Counted from the first letter of the stretch, positions 53,335 to 62,595 are shown. The stretch: 64,000 nucleotides of DNA from Paraburkholderia diazotrophica (GCF_900108945.1 NZ_FNYE01000004.1:301138-365137), one strand, 5' to 3'. Made by a program: numbers and translations. The notes: generated from the sequence alone by a model not told the origin.

Positions 53335-54729
53335 TCAGAACGGCAGTTTCGCGTCCGCTTTCTCCGCGAGGATCACGCGGCGGAAGTCTTCCTGGATGCG
53401 TTTGAGCGCCGCATCGTTGTCGGCCTCGAAGCGCATCACGACGACGGGCGTCGTGTTCGACGAACGCGCGAGGCCGAAGCCGTCCGGGTACTCCACACGC
53501 AGACCGTCGATCGTCACGACCTGATCGGCTTGCGGGAACGTCGCGCTCTTCTGCAGACGCGCGATCAGCTCGAAGTTCTCGCCTTCCTGCAGCTTCAGTT
53601 GCAGTTCCGGCGTCGAGTGCGAGTTCGGCAGGCCGTTGAGCAGCTTGCTCGGGTCCTGCACGCGCGCGAGGATTTCGAGCAGACGCGCGCCCGTGTACAG
53701 GCCGTCGTCGAAGCCATACCAGCGGTCCTTGAAGAACACGTGGCCGCTCATTTCGCCCGCGAGCGGCGCGCCCGTTTCGCGCAGCTTGGCCTTCACGAGC
53801 GAGTGGCCCGTCTTCCACATCAGCGGCTCGCCGCCCTTGTCCTTCACCCACTTCGCGAGATTGCGCGTGCACTTCACGTCATAGATGATCTGCGCGCCCT
53901 TGTTGCGCGACAGCACTTCTTCGGCGAAGAGCATCAGCTGGCGGTCCGGATAGATGATCTGGCCGTCCTTCGTGACGACGCCCAGGCGGTCGCCGTCGCC
54001 GTCGAATGCGAAGCCGATTTCGGCATCCGTTTCCTTCAGCGCACGGATCACGTCCTGCAGATTCTCCGGGTGTGCCGGGTCCGGATGATGATTCGGGAAG
54101 TTGCCGTCGATGTCCGTGAACAGCTCGACCAGTTCGCAGCCGAGCGCCTTGAAGAGGCGCGGCGCGAGACCGCCCGCTACGCCGTTGCCCGTATCGACGA
54201 CGATCTTCAGCGGCCGCGCGAGCTCGATGTCGCTGACGATGCGTTCGACGTACGCATCGGCGATGTCGTAGTCCTGATAGCTGCCGCTCCCGCTCTCGAA
54301 GCGGTTATCGGTGATGCGCTTATAGAGCGCCTGGATCTGGTCGCCGTAGATGGCCGCGCCGCGCAACACCATCTTGAAGCCGTTGTAGTCGGGCGGATTG
54401 TGGCTGCCCGTCACGACGATGCAGGAATCGACACGGCGTTCGCCGCCCGCGAGGCTGAGCGGAACACTCGCCGCGAAGTAACCGACGGGCGTGGGCACCA
54501 TGCCGATGTTGACCACATCGACACCCGCCGCGCGCAGGCCATCGGACAGCGCCTGAATCAATTCGGGGCCCGAGAGACGGCCATCACGCGCGACGACGAC
54601 GGCATCGCCGCCCTGCGCGCGCACTTCGCTGCCGAAGGCACGGCCAATCGAACGGGCGGTCTCGGCATCCAGCGTCTTGCCGATCACTCCGCGGATGTCA
54701 TATGCCTTGAATATGGATTGCGAGATCAT
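53335..54729 (-). CDS. manB: Phosphomannomutase/phosphoglucomutase
   Basis: A 464-aa alpha-D-phosphohexomutase. The phosphoserine loop is TGSHNPP (107-113; S109), the metal loop FDGDGDRLG is at about 241-249, the sugar loop GEMSGHVFFKD at about 325-335, and the phosphate loop around RSSNTTPVVVMRFEAD. It interconverts hexose 6- and 1-phosphates of mannose and glucose for surface polysaccharides, LPS and GDP-mannose. The start at 54729 (MISQSIFKAYDIRG) matches homologues; a GTG 12 bases upstream is also possible. The gene could equally be labelled algC or pgm. Confidence 0.92.
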   Translation of the reverse strand: MISQSIFKAYDIRGVIGKTLDAETARSIGRAFGSEVRAQGGDAVVVARDGRLSGPELIQALSDGLRAAGVDVVNIGMVPTPVGYFAASVPLSLAGGERRVDSCIVVTGSHNPPDYNGFKMVLRGAAIYGDQIQALYKRITDNRFESGSGSYQDYDIADAYVERIVSDIELARPLKIVVDTGNGVAGGLAPRLFKALGCELVELFTDIDGNFPNHHPDPAHPENLQDVIRALKETDAEIGFAFDGDGDRLGVVTKDGQIIYPDRQLMLFAEEVLSRNKGAQIIYDVKCTRNLAKWVKDKGGEPLMWKTGHSLVKAKLRETGAPLAGEMSGHVFFKDRWYGFDDGLYTGARLLEILARVQDPSKLLNGLPNSHSTPELQLKLQEGENFELIARLQKSATFPQADQVVTIDGLRVEYPDGFGLARSSNTTPVVVMRFEADNDAALKRIQEDFRRVILAEKADAKLPF

Positions 54730-56545
54730 GGATTGGCTCACTTACGTGCAATGGAAATATGTTCGACACGGCGTGGTCATGGCGCTGTGCCTTGCCGGAA
54801 GCGGTCCGGATACAACTTATAATTGCGCTTTTCAGCGACGCGTCACTGCTCCATTCTAATGCCTGGATGCGCCGCGCTCACCTGATTGCCGCATCGCACG
54901 GTCGACTGGGGACGCCAAAATACCGACAATTCGCACCATTCGAGCCCGCAGACGGACGCCATGACGATGTCAGTGCTTAAGCGTTTTGCGGATTCCGACG
55001 TCAGACGCGCTGACGCGAGCCTCTTTTCAGGTGGGTCTGCACGCGCGAGGCAAGCGTCACCGCCTATCGGCCTGTGGTGATCCGCTTCTGTGTTTGGGCG
55101 CGGACAAATCACGTGCATCCTGCTAGCCAAATACATCTGTCATCCGACCTTGCACTGGAAGTCGACGTTCTTCGCTACGAGGTCGCACACGGTGGGTCGC
55201 GCCGCCCGAAAAAAGCGCTTGACGTGCCCGATGCGATTGACATTTAATCAGCGCACCGTTCGCTCACGTCACGAGCATCGACCTATCCAGCCTCTTTTTG
55301 GGGGTTTGGGGGCGTTTTTGCCCAAAAAGGTGAAATGCTGCTCAAGGAAGTCGGCATTCACTCTTGCCTGGTTCTCTTCAAGCCTTCATTTTTGTTGTGC
55401 CTGCCTTCCGTTTGGATCCCTCGACCGGAATGGGAATTAGCACGCACCCACTGAAATAGATGCAGCCGCCAACGGCAAAGAAGCAGCCGATGCCCGAGAC
55501 AGTACCCAGGAGCTCGGCAGCTTCATGCAGCCCCTCGCTGTAGATCCAGCCCGACAACGTGGGTCAGCAACGCGTCGAGAGGGACTAAACCGATTCAACA
55601 TGTGAAAAGAGACGTGTTTTTGGGTAGCTTTTCGAGGCACGATGCGTGAATGCGTGATTTGATTTGCAACTACAAAACACTGTGCTAACGTAGCGCCTGT
55701 TATAGCGTCGCTGACGCATCGAAAGAACGCCTCGGGCACGGCTCCCGTAGTCCGTCTGGCGAAAACATCTTCCTGGCTGCACTCGCAGCACACCACCATG
55801 AAACGCACGCGGCTTGATCTGCGCGTGCTCCCTGCTTGCGCTCGCAACGAGCGCGGATCCTTCACGCACATTCTCTTCATCTGCTCAACGGTCGTGCGGT
55901 TTTTCGCGCGGATGCACTTTCGCGCGAGAGCAGCACACGTCACTTCTGCCTGTGAGAAGGGGCCTATCCGAAGGCATGCGTTGCTTCCCGGTGCGACCGG
56001 GATCATCCGCATGCCCCGATTGTCCGCTTGCGGACAATAGGCTTCGGTTGCCTCTTGAAACGATCGACCTCATCGATCGCTTCGGTCTGCGACGCGCCGC
56101 TCTGGCGACATCAATCCTTTCACGCCATCAAGCGCGGTCCCGGTGTGACGTACTCACCCGAGAATCCGCCCACCTCGTGCCCGCCCTCACGCGAGCCGTC
56201 ATTGCCCACGTGCTGCATGCACGCGAATACGGTTGAACATCGAACGCGCCGCCATGCGACGCGCGGTCTTCAATCCGCTCCGGGCTCTCTCTTCCAAGTG
56301 CGCAGACCTTTCCACCGGTGCCAGCCGGGGACCCTCAGCTAAACCGCCTCTGCCCATCTTCTTGTACTCCCGCATGCCAGCAGATCAACGTCGCACCCTC
56401 GTTGAACCTGCCCGTTTCACTCACGTGTCCTCTTTGGACATACGGCCATCGCAACCGATGGCAACTGGGTGCCCTCATTCGCGCTCCCCGCCCGCGCATG
56501 AGGTCAAGGTACAGGCGGAACAACCAGCCACAGGAAAGGAGTGCT
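54730..56545. other. 1.8-kb gene-poor region at the start of the island-like DNA
   Basis: No gene is well supported. Several short open frames exist on both strands. The most protein-like are a 44-codon frame at 55113-55247 (+, GTG start, ending KKALDVPDAIDI) and the end of a frame to 56236 (+, ending HVLHAREYG). Neither matches a family I know. A hairpin CTTTTTGGG-N18-CCCAAAAAG is at 55294-55329. Base composition is mixed and third-position bias is weak, so this is probably remnant DNA from an integrated element. Confidence 0.5.
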
Positions 56546-57640
56546 ATGGGTCGGCGATCAAGAGGCGTTAACCATGCCGCACAGATGAGCCGCGAAGCCG
56601 GCGGAAGCAAAGATTCGCAGAAACATCGTCGCTTGCACTGGAGCGAGTTTTCGCGTTTCGCGGCCCGGATTGGTCACACGCTGGAAGCAGTCAACGAAGC
56701 GGAAGACTGGATGCTCGAGTTTTTTGTCCAGTTTCTGGTTGCGGGGGCGATGAAGCCTGGCACGCTCGCAAACTATCGGGCGTCGCTCTCAGTGATACAG
56801 GATACGGCCGGACAGGATATGTCCCGCTCAATCCGCAGCCGGACTCTCCAACTTGAGCGACGGGACCGGCATGGCAAGCACCGTGCTCGCACGCCGCAGG
56901 AGTTCAGCGAACTGCTCGCAGCGGCACAAAAGCTCGATGACGGTGTCGTGCACGTGATTCGCCTGATGCGTTGGCTGGGACTTCGTATGCGCGAAGCACT
57001 CATGTGCGGCAAGTCGCTGGAAACCTGGCGAGATCTGATCCTGCAGGGAAATCGACGCCTGCCCATCGAACGCGGCGCCAAGAACGGACGTCCGCGTCGC
57101 ACGGAAGTGCTTGTGGATCACATCGAGGAAACGCTCGATGCGATCAACGCAGCGCTGGCGTTCTGCCGCAGTCGCGACTTTGAACTGATCACCGGCTGCA
57201 ACGATGACCTCAAAAGCGCAAAGGCCCGCCTGAAGTCTCGCTTCGACCAGTTGCCGATGCGCAAGGAGCTCGGAAGTCACAGCCTGAGATTTACCTATGC
57301 GGTCGATTTTGCCAATGCCGCACTCGATCGCGGAATGCCGCCCGTCGAGGTACTGACCGAACTGTCGGACCGCCTTGGGCACGGTCCGTCACGCGGGAAG
57401 ATGATCCTCGATGTTTACTGTTGGCAGATCCGGCACCGGTTTCCCGAAAAGATCCAGTTACCCAGCGACTTCGTACCTTTAAAGAAAACAAACAAAAGAA
57501 ACCGCTCGTTGCCCGCAATGGCCAGCGCCGGCGACCTCCAGCTGGACAACGGCGCCGAACATACGCGTCGACGGCCGGCGCGCGGAGGCCGTGCTCAGGC
57601 GAATCATGCGAGGTTTCAGCGTGAGCGCAATTTTCAATAA
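56546..57640 (+). CDS. Tyrosine recombinase (Integrase_1-type)
   Basis: A 364-aa site-specific recombinase. Catalytic residues in order are R147 (WLGLRMREAL), a probable Lys near 179, H245-x-x-R248 (HSLRF), H279 (RLGHG) and the nucleophile Y291 (MILDVY). The N-terminal half (25-100) is an SAM-like core-binding domain. The style resembles integrases of integrative conjugative or mobilisable elements more than phage enzymes. The ATG at 56546 has AGGAAAGGAG upstream; the longer open frame before it is not convincing. After the catalytic domain there is a basic tail of 70 residues. It is followed in the same direction by an unknown gene and a StbB-like gene. Confidence 0.87.
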   Translation: MGRRSRGVNHAAQMSREAGGSKDSQKHRRLHWSEFSRFAARIGHTLEAVNEAEDWMLEFFVQFLVAGAMKPGTLANYRASLSVIQDTAGQDMSRSIRSRTLQLERRDRHGKHRARTPQEFSELLAAAQKLDDGVVHVIRLMRWLGLRMREALMCGKSLETWRDLILQGNRRLPIERGAKNGRPRRTEVLVDHIEETLDAINAALAFCRSRDFELITGCNDDLKSAKARLKSRFDQLPMRKELGSHSLRFTYAVDFANAALDRGMPPVEVLTELSDRLGHGPSRGKMILDVYCWQIRHRFPEKIQLPSDFVPLKKTNKRNRSLPAMASAGDLQLDNGAEHTRRRPARGGRAQANHARFQRERNFQ

Positions 57641-57705
57641 TTAGCATTACAAATCGACTAACCCCGCCCACTACGTTCCATCTGTCTAAAGGAGGTAATC
57701 AAGAA

Positions 57706-58161
57706 GTGTTGGAATCCAGACTCTCAGAGGAAGCGCGCATTGCGCTATCCCGGTACAGCAGCGACAAAGCAGCCCGGACACTGGTGCCTTTATGGCTCCA
57801 GTTCGAAGCTTTTTTGCAATCGCGCGGCACGTTGCCATCTTCCATCCCCGGCATTCCGGAGGAATCGCTTCGCGCCTACGCGACGTTTCTCGACTACGGG
57901 GATCGGCATGTCGATGACGCTCTGATCGCCCTGAGCGCCGTCCTTCTCGTGTGCCTGCACGCGAACTACAACGCCAGGATCTTGCGCTCCATCGTGATCC
58001 CGCGCATTCGTCGCCCCGTCCAGAATCGCCAATGGGATGCATTCCGCTTACGAACGTATCAACCGCTCGAATACTCGCAACTCGCCCGAAGTCGCAGACG
58101 TCGGGCCAGGCACGAGGCGTGTGCCAGCGATGCAGCTCGCAACGAAGACGCCGTCACGTAA
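57706..58161 (+). CDS. Unknown protein, possibly recombinase-core-binding-like
   Basis: A 151-aa protein with a GTG start supported by GGAGG 10 bases upstream. The middle part RYSSDKAARTLVPLWLQFEAFLQSRG (split near 17-42) and SLRAYATFLDYG look like the helical DNA-binding domain at the N-terminus of tyrosine recombinases, but no catalytic domain follows. The C-terminus is very basic (RSRRRRARHEA). It lies 65 bases after the integrase and 59 before the StbB-like gene. It could be an accessory DNA-binding protein for integration or a truncated recombinase. No family is recognised with confidence. Confidence 0.6.
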   Translation: MLESRLSEEARIALSRYSSDKAARTLVPLWLQFEAFLQSRGTLPSSIPGIPEESLRAYATFLDYGDRHVDDALIALSAVLLVCLHANYNARILRSIVIPRIRRPVQNRQWDAFRLRTYQPLEYSQLARSRRRRARHEACASDAARNEDAVT

Positions 58162-58220
58162 GAAGCAACGCGCTTGACCATTCGATACTTCACTAACTAA
58201 TCACTCTTTCAGGAACGACA

Positions 58221-59027
58221 ATGACCCATCTGATTGTGGCTCACTTTCAAAGCTCAAACAGCGCGGCGCAAGCATCGGCCGCACAAATCCTTCACGCACA
58301 GACGGGAGGCCTACTCCTGAAACCGGGCACGCTTGACGGACAGGGAGAACACGTGAACAACAGCCAGCGTCTGACAGAAAACGAAAATGCGCTTCAGGAT
58401 CACTACTGCACGATGATGACTTCCCCGCGCGGAGGCATCATCGACGTCTCGATCGAGCATCTGAATGCCATGATCGCGTTTATCCAGTTGAGGCGTCACG
58501 TTCTTACCGAACTGAAAACGATCATTGTCTCGGTGTCCCCGGATACTGCGTCACAGCAGGCCGCCGTAGAAACGCTGACGGCGATTTGCGCTGCAGGCGT
58601 GGCGCCGGCCTGCATCCGGATTCTCGCTACCGACGTCCCGGCAGATGCCCAGGTTGACGACGCCTACCCGTCAATTGTTGAATACGCCCGTGAAGCCCAG
58701 ATTGCGGTAACGCCTGATGCTGTGCTCCCGGTATCAACATCTTTCGCGAAGGCTCAACAATTCAAGATGCCGATCGCCGCTGTCCTGAACCGCGCGGTCG
58801 ATTTCGAAACGGAACTGACCTCGGCGCGGGTCAATGGTGCGCCTGAGAAGATCATGTATGCGCTCGCTCATAAGGTAATTGCCCAGCGCGATCTGCTGGG
58901 CACCGCCGATACGTTCAAACGCGTCGCTGGCACATTGGGACTGCCGTGCATTTCGCAGGATGAATGGCGTGCCGAATGCGCGCCCGGTACGAACCGTAAG
59001 CGCGCGAGGACAGTGGCGCTCGACTAA
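58221..59027 (+). CDS. StbB/ParA-like protein lacking a Walker A loop
   Basis: A 268-aa protein. The layout (VSVSPDTASQQAAVETLTAICAAGVAPACIRILATDV, residues about 99-135, with shorter runs resembling StbB plasmid-stability proteins) recalls StbB/ParA-type P-loop NTPases. Yet the N-terminus MTHLIVAHFQSSNSAAQASAAQ has no GxGK(T/S), so nucleotide hydrolysis is unlikely. It starts MTHLIVAHF after a clear gap from the previous gene and is followed by a perfect 12-bp inverted repeat. With the integrase this suggests a maintenance module of an integrative element or plasmid. The family link is tentative. Confidence 0.6.
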   Translation: MTHLIVAHFQSSNSAAQASAAQILHAQTGGLLLKPGTLDGQGEHVNNSQRLTENENALQDHYCTMMTSPRGGIIDVSIEHLNAMIAFIQLRRHVLTELKTIIVSVSPDTASQQAAVETLTAICAAGVAPACIRILATDVPADAQVDDAYPSIVEYAREAQIAVTPDAVLPVSTSFAKAQQFKMPIAAVLNRAVDFETELTSARVNGAPEKIMYALAHKVIAQRDLLGTADTFKRVAGTLGLPCISQDEWRAECAPGTNRKRARTVALD

Positions 59028-59069
59028 GTGCTCTTTAATACGGCCGCCTGGTAACGAAGTCACTGCAAG

Positions 59070-59111
59070 GCGGATCAACGGCCCTCTTTTACTCAAGGTC
59101 CGTTGATCCGC
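59070..59111. repeat. Perfect 12-bp inverted repeat after the StbB-like gene
   Basis: GCGGATCAACGG (59070-59081) and CCGTTGATCCGC (59100-59111) are exact reverse complements around an 18-base loop. It may be a terminator, though there is no long T-run, or a recombination or partition site belonging to the neighbouring module. Confidence 0.6.
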
Positions 59112-59180
59112 GCGGTTACTCATGAATACCCGAATGCCTCCCACCCTGGCTAGCGCACTCGCCTGGTTCGTCTGATCTAA

Positions 59181-59633
59181 CTAGCAACTGACCAGATCGG
59201 CGTGAGCAAAGCCCTTGGAGTAGTCGAGCACAGAAATCACGGCCGGAGTTACACGAAATACGCACACGTCCGCCGATGTCGGCATTGGCACTGGCATTGA
59301 TATCTGCTTCGGATACTTCGCCATGAGCAGGCGTAACGCCTTCTCCGCTTCGGCCTGATCGACCACAGCTTCTGCGTGCGCTGCCATCGACAGTCCCGTA
59401 ATGTCCATTACCTGTGCCGTGTCGTGATCGATTGTCAGCGACACCCGATCGTCGCGCAACAGATTCGCCGCCTTCTGGCTGTCTGGGCCACAGAGGAAAT
59501 AAAGCGTGAGGCCGTCGTTCGCATATCCCACCGTCGTCGCCTGCGGCCAACCGTCTGGCCTAAGGGTGGCAATCGTCATGATCCGGTGCTGGTCCAGAAG
59601 CGTTAAGATCTTGCGCCTGATCTTTTCGTCCAT
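59181..59633 (-). CDS. Pyridoxamine 5'-phosphate oxidase-like flavin-binding protein
   Basis: A 150-aa split-barrel protein of the PNPOx-like class. The N-terminal helix and strand DQHRIMTIATLRPDGWPQATTVGYANDG (split near 14-41) and LYFLCGPDSQKAANLLRDDRVSLTID are typical; FMN or F420 binding is likely but the residues cannot be assigned with certainty. Most such proteins are small cytosolic oxidoreductases of unknown substrate. A strong SD sequence (GGAGG) precedes the start. It converges on the StbB-like gene and diverges from the MDR gene. Confidence 0.85.
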   Translation of the reverse strand: MDEKIRRKILTLLDQHRIMTIATLRPDGWPQATTVGYANDGLTLYFLCGPDSQKAANLLRDDRVSLTIDHDTAQVMDITGLSMAAHAEAVVDQAEAEKALRLLMAKYPKQISMPVPMPTSADVCVFRVTPAVISVLDYSKGFAHADLVSC

Positions 59634-60012
59634 CTACCGCCTCCATAAAGTCGCATTAAAGTGCCTCAGGCGTGCTTCGCGCCGCCGGTGTCTGGCGACG
59701 TTACCTCCGCGCGCCCGTAGCCCGGCCGTGGAGGCAATGCGCACCTCTGCTCTCGAGCGCCAACCGATACCGCCACATGTTTAATATCGACGTCTTGCTC
59801 GGGGCTCCAATTGACGTTGGTCAAATTGTGCGGTCGAAGCGCAGTCACAATGAAGTCTTATCGCCAGCACGGCCCTCCGGATCACTTCGAGGCACTTTGC
59901 AGGCAGATCGCTCTATATGCGCAGGCGACCTGCCAGGGGAGGTCCCGTTAGTGCACACACTACGGGGAAAGTCGGGGAGGTTGTGAGCTTGCTGTCGTGC
60001 CAGGAAGAGCTT
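59634..60012. other. 380-base divergent region
   Basis: Between the flavin-binding-type gene and the MDR gene no gene is supported. TTGAC-GTTG-GTCAA (59811-59824) within CCAATTGACGTTGGTCAAATT is a small palindrome that could be an operator or a -35 region. Nothing else is clear. Confidence 0.45.
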
Positions 60013-61089
60013 ATGAGGCACATGCGTATGATCGTGACTCACTACGGTGGACCCGATGCACTCAGGGTGATTGAGGAGGAGTGCCCTGAGCCGAAGGATG
60101 GCGAGGTGCGGGTCAAAGTCCTGACTGCCGGCGTCAGCTTGCCCGACCTCATGATGCGCGAGGGCATCCATCCCGAAACGCCGCGGGTGCCTTTTACGCC
60201 GGGGTGGGACCTGGTTGGCGTAGTGGATCGGATCGGCAACGGCGTCTGGGGAATCGAATCCGGCCAGATCATCGCCGCGCTGCCGATCAGTGGTGCATAC
60301 GCGCAGTATATGTGCCTGCCTTATCGCGAACTGATTCCCTTGCCCCCTGGGTTGGATGCTGCCGAAGCTGTCAGCCTCGTACTGAACTATGTCACGGCTT
60401 ACCAGATGCTGCATCGTTCTGCAAAGGTCAAAGCTGGCCAGCGTGTATTGATCCACGGCGCGGCGGGCGGTGTCGGCTCGGCCCTTCTGGAACTTGGACG
60501 CCTCGCCGGACTGGAGATGTACGGTACCTGCTCATCGCACGGAGCGTCTGTCGTGTCCGACCTGGGCGGTATCCCGATTGACTATCGACAGTCCGATTTT
60601 GTCGACGAAATCCACCGGCTCACAAAAGACGGCGTAGACGTCGTCTTTGATGGGCTTGGCGGTTACCACATCTGGCGTTCCCGCGAGGCTCTTCGTCATG
60701 GCGGAACAGTCGTCGCATTTGGGCTGACTACGTCCCTACGCGGAGGGCGATTGGCTTCAGGTCGTCCGGGCGGTCGTCATCGCTTTCGTGCGATCGCCAT
60801 TTTCGGTTTGTACATTGCGGGCGGCTGGCTTTTTCCAGGCCGGAAACGGGTGATTCCCTACAGCATCCAGTGGCTTAAACGGCTGAAACCGGAACAATTC
60901 CGGCAGGATCTGATTGCCCTGCTTGAACTTCTGCAACAGAGGAAGATAAAGCCACTAATCGCACAACGCATTCCCCTTGTCGAGGCACGGCGCGCGCACG
61001 AACTGTTGGGCGATGGAGGTGTGACAGGCAAAATCGTGCTCGTGTGCGATGAATCCGGTTCTCAGCAGCAAAAAGGAGAAGGGTCATAG
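60013..61089 (+). CDS. Zinc-independent MDR oxidoreductase (quinone-oxidoreductase-like)
   Basis: A 358-aa medium-chain dehydrogenase/reductase. The NAD(P)H-binding loop is LIHGAAGGVGSALLELG (about 151-167), and the substrate-site segment VLTAGVSLPDLMMREGIHPETPRVPFTPGWDLVGVVDRIG spans residues 35-75 in pieces. No catalytic-zinc Cys/His triad is visible, in line with the quinone oxidoreductase/zeta-crystallin branch. A C-terminal insertion around 262-290 (RFRAIAIFGLYIAGGWLFPGRKR) recalls MDR proteins linked to multidrug or lipid functions. The start at 60013 is supported by AGGAAGAG upstream. The substrate is unknown. Confidence 0.83.
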   Translation: MRHMRMIVTHYGGPDALRVIEEECPEPKDGEVRVKVLTAGVSLPDLMMREGIHPETPRVPFTPGWDLVGVVDRIGNGVWGIESGQIIAALPISGAYAQYMCLPYRELIPLPPGLDAAEAVSLVLNYVTAYQMLHRSAKVKAGQRVLIHGAAGGVGSALLELGRLAGLEMYGTCSSHGASVVSDLGGIPIDYRQSDFVDEIHRLTKDGVDVVFDGLGGYHIWRSREALRHGGTVVAFGLTTSLRGGRLASGRPGGRHRFRAIAIFGLYIAGGWLFPGRKRVIPYSIQWLKRLKPEQFRQDLIALLELLQQRKIKPLIAQRIPLVEARRAHELLGDGGVTGKIVLVCDESGSQQQKGEGS

Positions 61090-61340
61090 CATATGGCAGG
61101 CAGTACGTGAGCCTTTGCCATGTTGAGCCTTGCACGCGCATCTTGAATGAGTTCAACGACGGAGGAGCGACTTCCGTCGGACGTGGGAACATCAACGGCG
61201 GCGCTCTGTCGGCTCTCGTCGGAGCGGGTTCGCCAGCTTCGGACTTCGGCTAGCGTCCCCGGTTCGCCATTCGCATGTCACGAGGTTCCAGATTTGGGAC
61301 TGCAGATCGGAGCCGACTGGCGGGTGATTGGCAGAAACGT

Positions 61341-61748
61341 TCAGGTCGCTTGGAGTTTGGCCATCCCTGCCCGCGCTGAATGTTGACATGCCGTAGCCAA
61401 TGCAGGATTGTCGAAGACCCAGTTGGCGTGCCACTTTCCCCGGTTCATGCAACGCTGAACATGCATCCTGTGTTCGCTCGGATTTCGTGCGACCTTCCTA
61501 TGGTGTCGCCCTGCATTACAAACCCGGCAGGCTGCAACGATGTTCCGCTGGCAATCCGTCCCACCATCAGCCCGAGCACAAAGATGCTCGGCTGTGCATT
61601 GCAGTTGCAACGCTTGACGGCGCGAAAGTTTGTACATTTCAATGAACGGCCCTGCGTTGCCGTTCCACATTGGACATCCGCAATAGAAGCAGAGACCGGA
61701 TTGACGATTGAAAGCGCGAGCGCGGTGTTGCGCGATTGACGAGGGCAT
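61341..61748 (-). CDS. HNH endonuclease
   Basis: A 135-aa small HNH nuclease. The zinc-binding CxxC pairs are C20-C23 (GLCFYCG) and C74-C77 (AACRVCN), and the catalytic core AEHLCARADGGTDC (53-66) followed by NIVAACRVCNAGRHH (69-83) has the His that activates water and the Asn and His of the fold. Such stand-alone HNH enzymes occur in phages, group I introns and restriction or defence islands. A ribosome-binding site AGGAG lies 7 bases upstream of the ATG. It is alone, with no methylase or intron structure near. Confidence 0.85.
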   Translation of the reverse strand: MPSSIAQHRARAFNRQSGLCFYCGCPMWNGNAGPFIEMYKLSRRQALQLQCTAEHLCARADGGTDCQRNIVAACRVCNAGRHHRKVARNPSEHRMHVQRCMNRGKWHANWVFDNPALATACQHSARAGMAKLQAT

Positions 61749-61848
61749 AAGCGACTCCTGATTTCAGGAAGATTTCGGGAAACTTCGAAACCCGCTCGCC
61801 CTCAAGGCATGCACGGGAACCAGCCGACTCTGTCGCACTGGCACCACG

Positions 61849-61953
61849 TCAACTCTTCAAGAGACTGACGCACCGACTTTAGGTCTGCAGCAGTTCATGG
61901 AAGCGCTGCGGCACCTGGGCATGCAGATCGTCGTCAAGCCGATCCAGAAGTAA
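61849..61953 (+). pseudogene. C-terminal remnant of a small HTH/antitoxin-like protein
   Basis: The reading frame STLQETDAPTLGLQQFMEAL is followed by RHLGMQIVVKPIQK and TAA. The LGLQQFMEALRHLGMQIVV pattern recalls the C-terminal helix and strand of small XRE/HipB-type antitoxins. There is no in-frame start upstream and the N-terminal HTH is missing, so it is a fragment. The family guess is weak. Confidence 0.4.
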
Positions 61954-62009
61954 ATCGCGCCAACGAAGTCGTCGGGTTGCCGCCCAACACATAGCCATGC
62001 GGTGCAACG

Positions 62010-62031
62010 ACAGAGCGTGTCGACGCTCTGT
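62010..62031. repeat. 8-bp stem hairpin
   Basis: ACAGAGCG pairs with CGCTCTGT around six bases. It follows the small remnant and could be part of a terminator or structured RNA. Confidence 0.4.
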
Positions 62032-62082
62032 GGCTGGAGCATTTTGGCCAAGGGGAAGCGCTGCCGTAAGGAGGTTAGTCGA

Positions 62083-62116
62083 AGACTGTCCGCCGTCTCC
62101 TCAGGGCGGACAGTCT
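62083..62116. repeat. Perfect 12-bp inverted repeat
   Basis: AGACTGTCCGCC and GGCGGACAGTCT are exact reverse complements around a 10-base loop. With no T-run it is either a factor-dependent terminator or a protein-binding or recombination site. Confidence 0.5.
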
Positions 62117-62216
62117 CGCTACTGCGTTGGGGCGCTGCGCAGACAGGTGCGCATCCTGTCTACTTGAACAGCCGGTGCCAAGCTTGCCGATTGCTTGGGT
62201 TCGGGGAGGAACATCC

Positions 62217-62480
62217 CTATCGGGTAATCCTCACATGAGCATCAATCGTCACATGCGGTACCGGCTCGTTGGAACCAGTACTGGTGATCGCATCATGGTG
62301 CATGTCGTGCCAGATGGTGTTCGCCTTTCCCAGGAGCGTGTCCGCCTTCACGACCGCCGTAGCAATCACAGAGAGGATAGTCAAAATCCAGACTATCACC
62401 CTCAGGACCTTCAAAATGGTCCGAAAAACCGCTTCTGCTTTCAGAAACGACCCGCCTTTACTTTTCCGCTTCTGGTGCAT
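62217..62480 (-). CDS. Small single-span membrane protein
   Basis: An 87-aa protein with a basic N-terminus (MHQKRKSKGGSFLK), one transmembrane helix (about 28-46, RVIVWILTILSVIATAVVK) and a polar tail. AGGAGG stands 5 bases before the ATG, which makes translation likely. It is preceded by a 14-bp palindrome that could be its operator. No family is recognised; small one-span proteins occur in toxin and phage modules. The overlapping plus-strand frame is less convincing as it lacks a start signal. Confidence 0.6.
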   Translation of the reverse strand: MHQKRKSKGGSFLKAEAVFRTILKVLRVIVWILTILSVIATAVVKADTLLGKANTIWHDMHHDAITSTGSNEPVPHVTIDAHVRITR

Positions 62481-62538
62481 CTGTACCTCCTGCGGGCTGG
62501 GGGTGGCTGCGTGCTCCCGCCCGGATGAGCACCCAGGG

Positions 62539-62552
62539 GTTGCTATAGCAAC
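62539..62552. promoter_or_regulatory. 14-bp palindrome upstream of the small membrane protein gene
   Basis: GTTGCTATAGCAAC is perfectly self-complementary and lies about 60 bases before the start of the small membrane protein gene on the minus strand. An operator is the likely reading. Confidence 0.45.
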
Positions 62553-62595
62553 TCCCGACTGCCCACCCGACCCACCTACCCGCCAGGGAGGTAGC

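Larger units (their letters stand above)
61749..62216. other. 470-base region with hairpins and a short remnant
   Basis: It holds a 35-codon coding remnant (61849-61953, listed below), a hairpin ACAGAGCG-N6-CGCTCTGT (62010-62031) and a perfect 12-bp stem AGACTGTCCGCC / GGCGGACAGTCT (62083-62116). No full gene is seen. Confidence 0.5.

Noticed and set aside
55437..56012. A 191-codon minus-strand frame in the gene-poor region
   Set aside because: Cys/Arg/Ser-rich, no ribosome-binding site, no domain, weak third-position bias.
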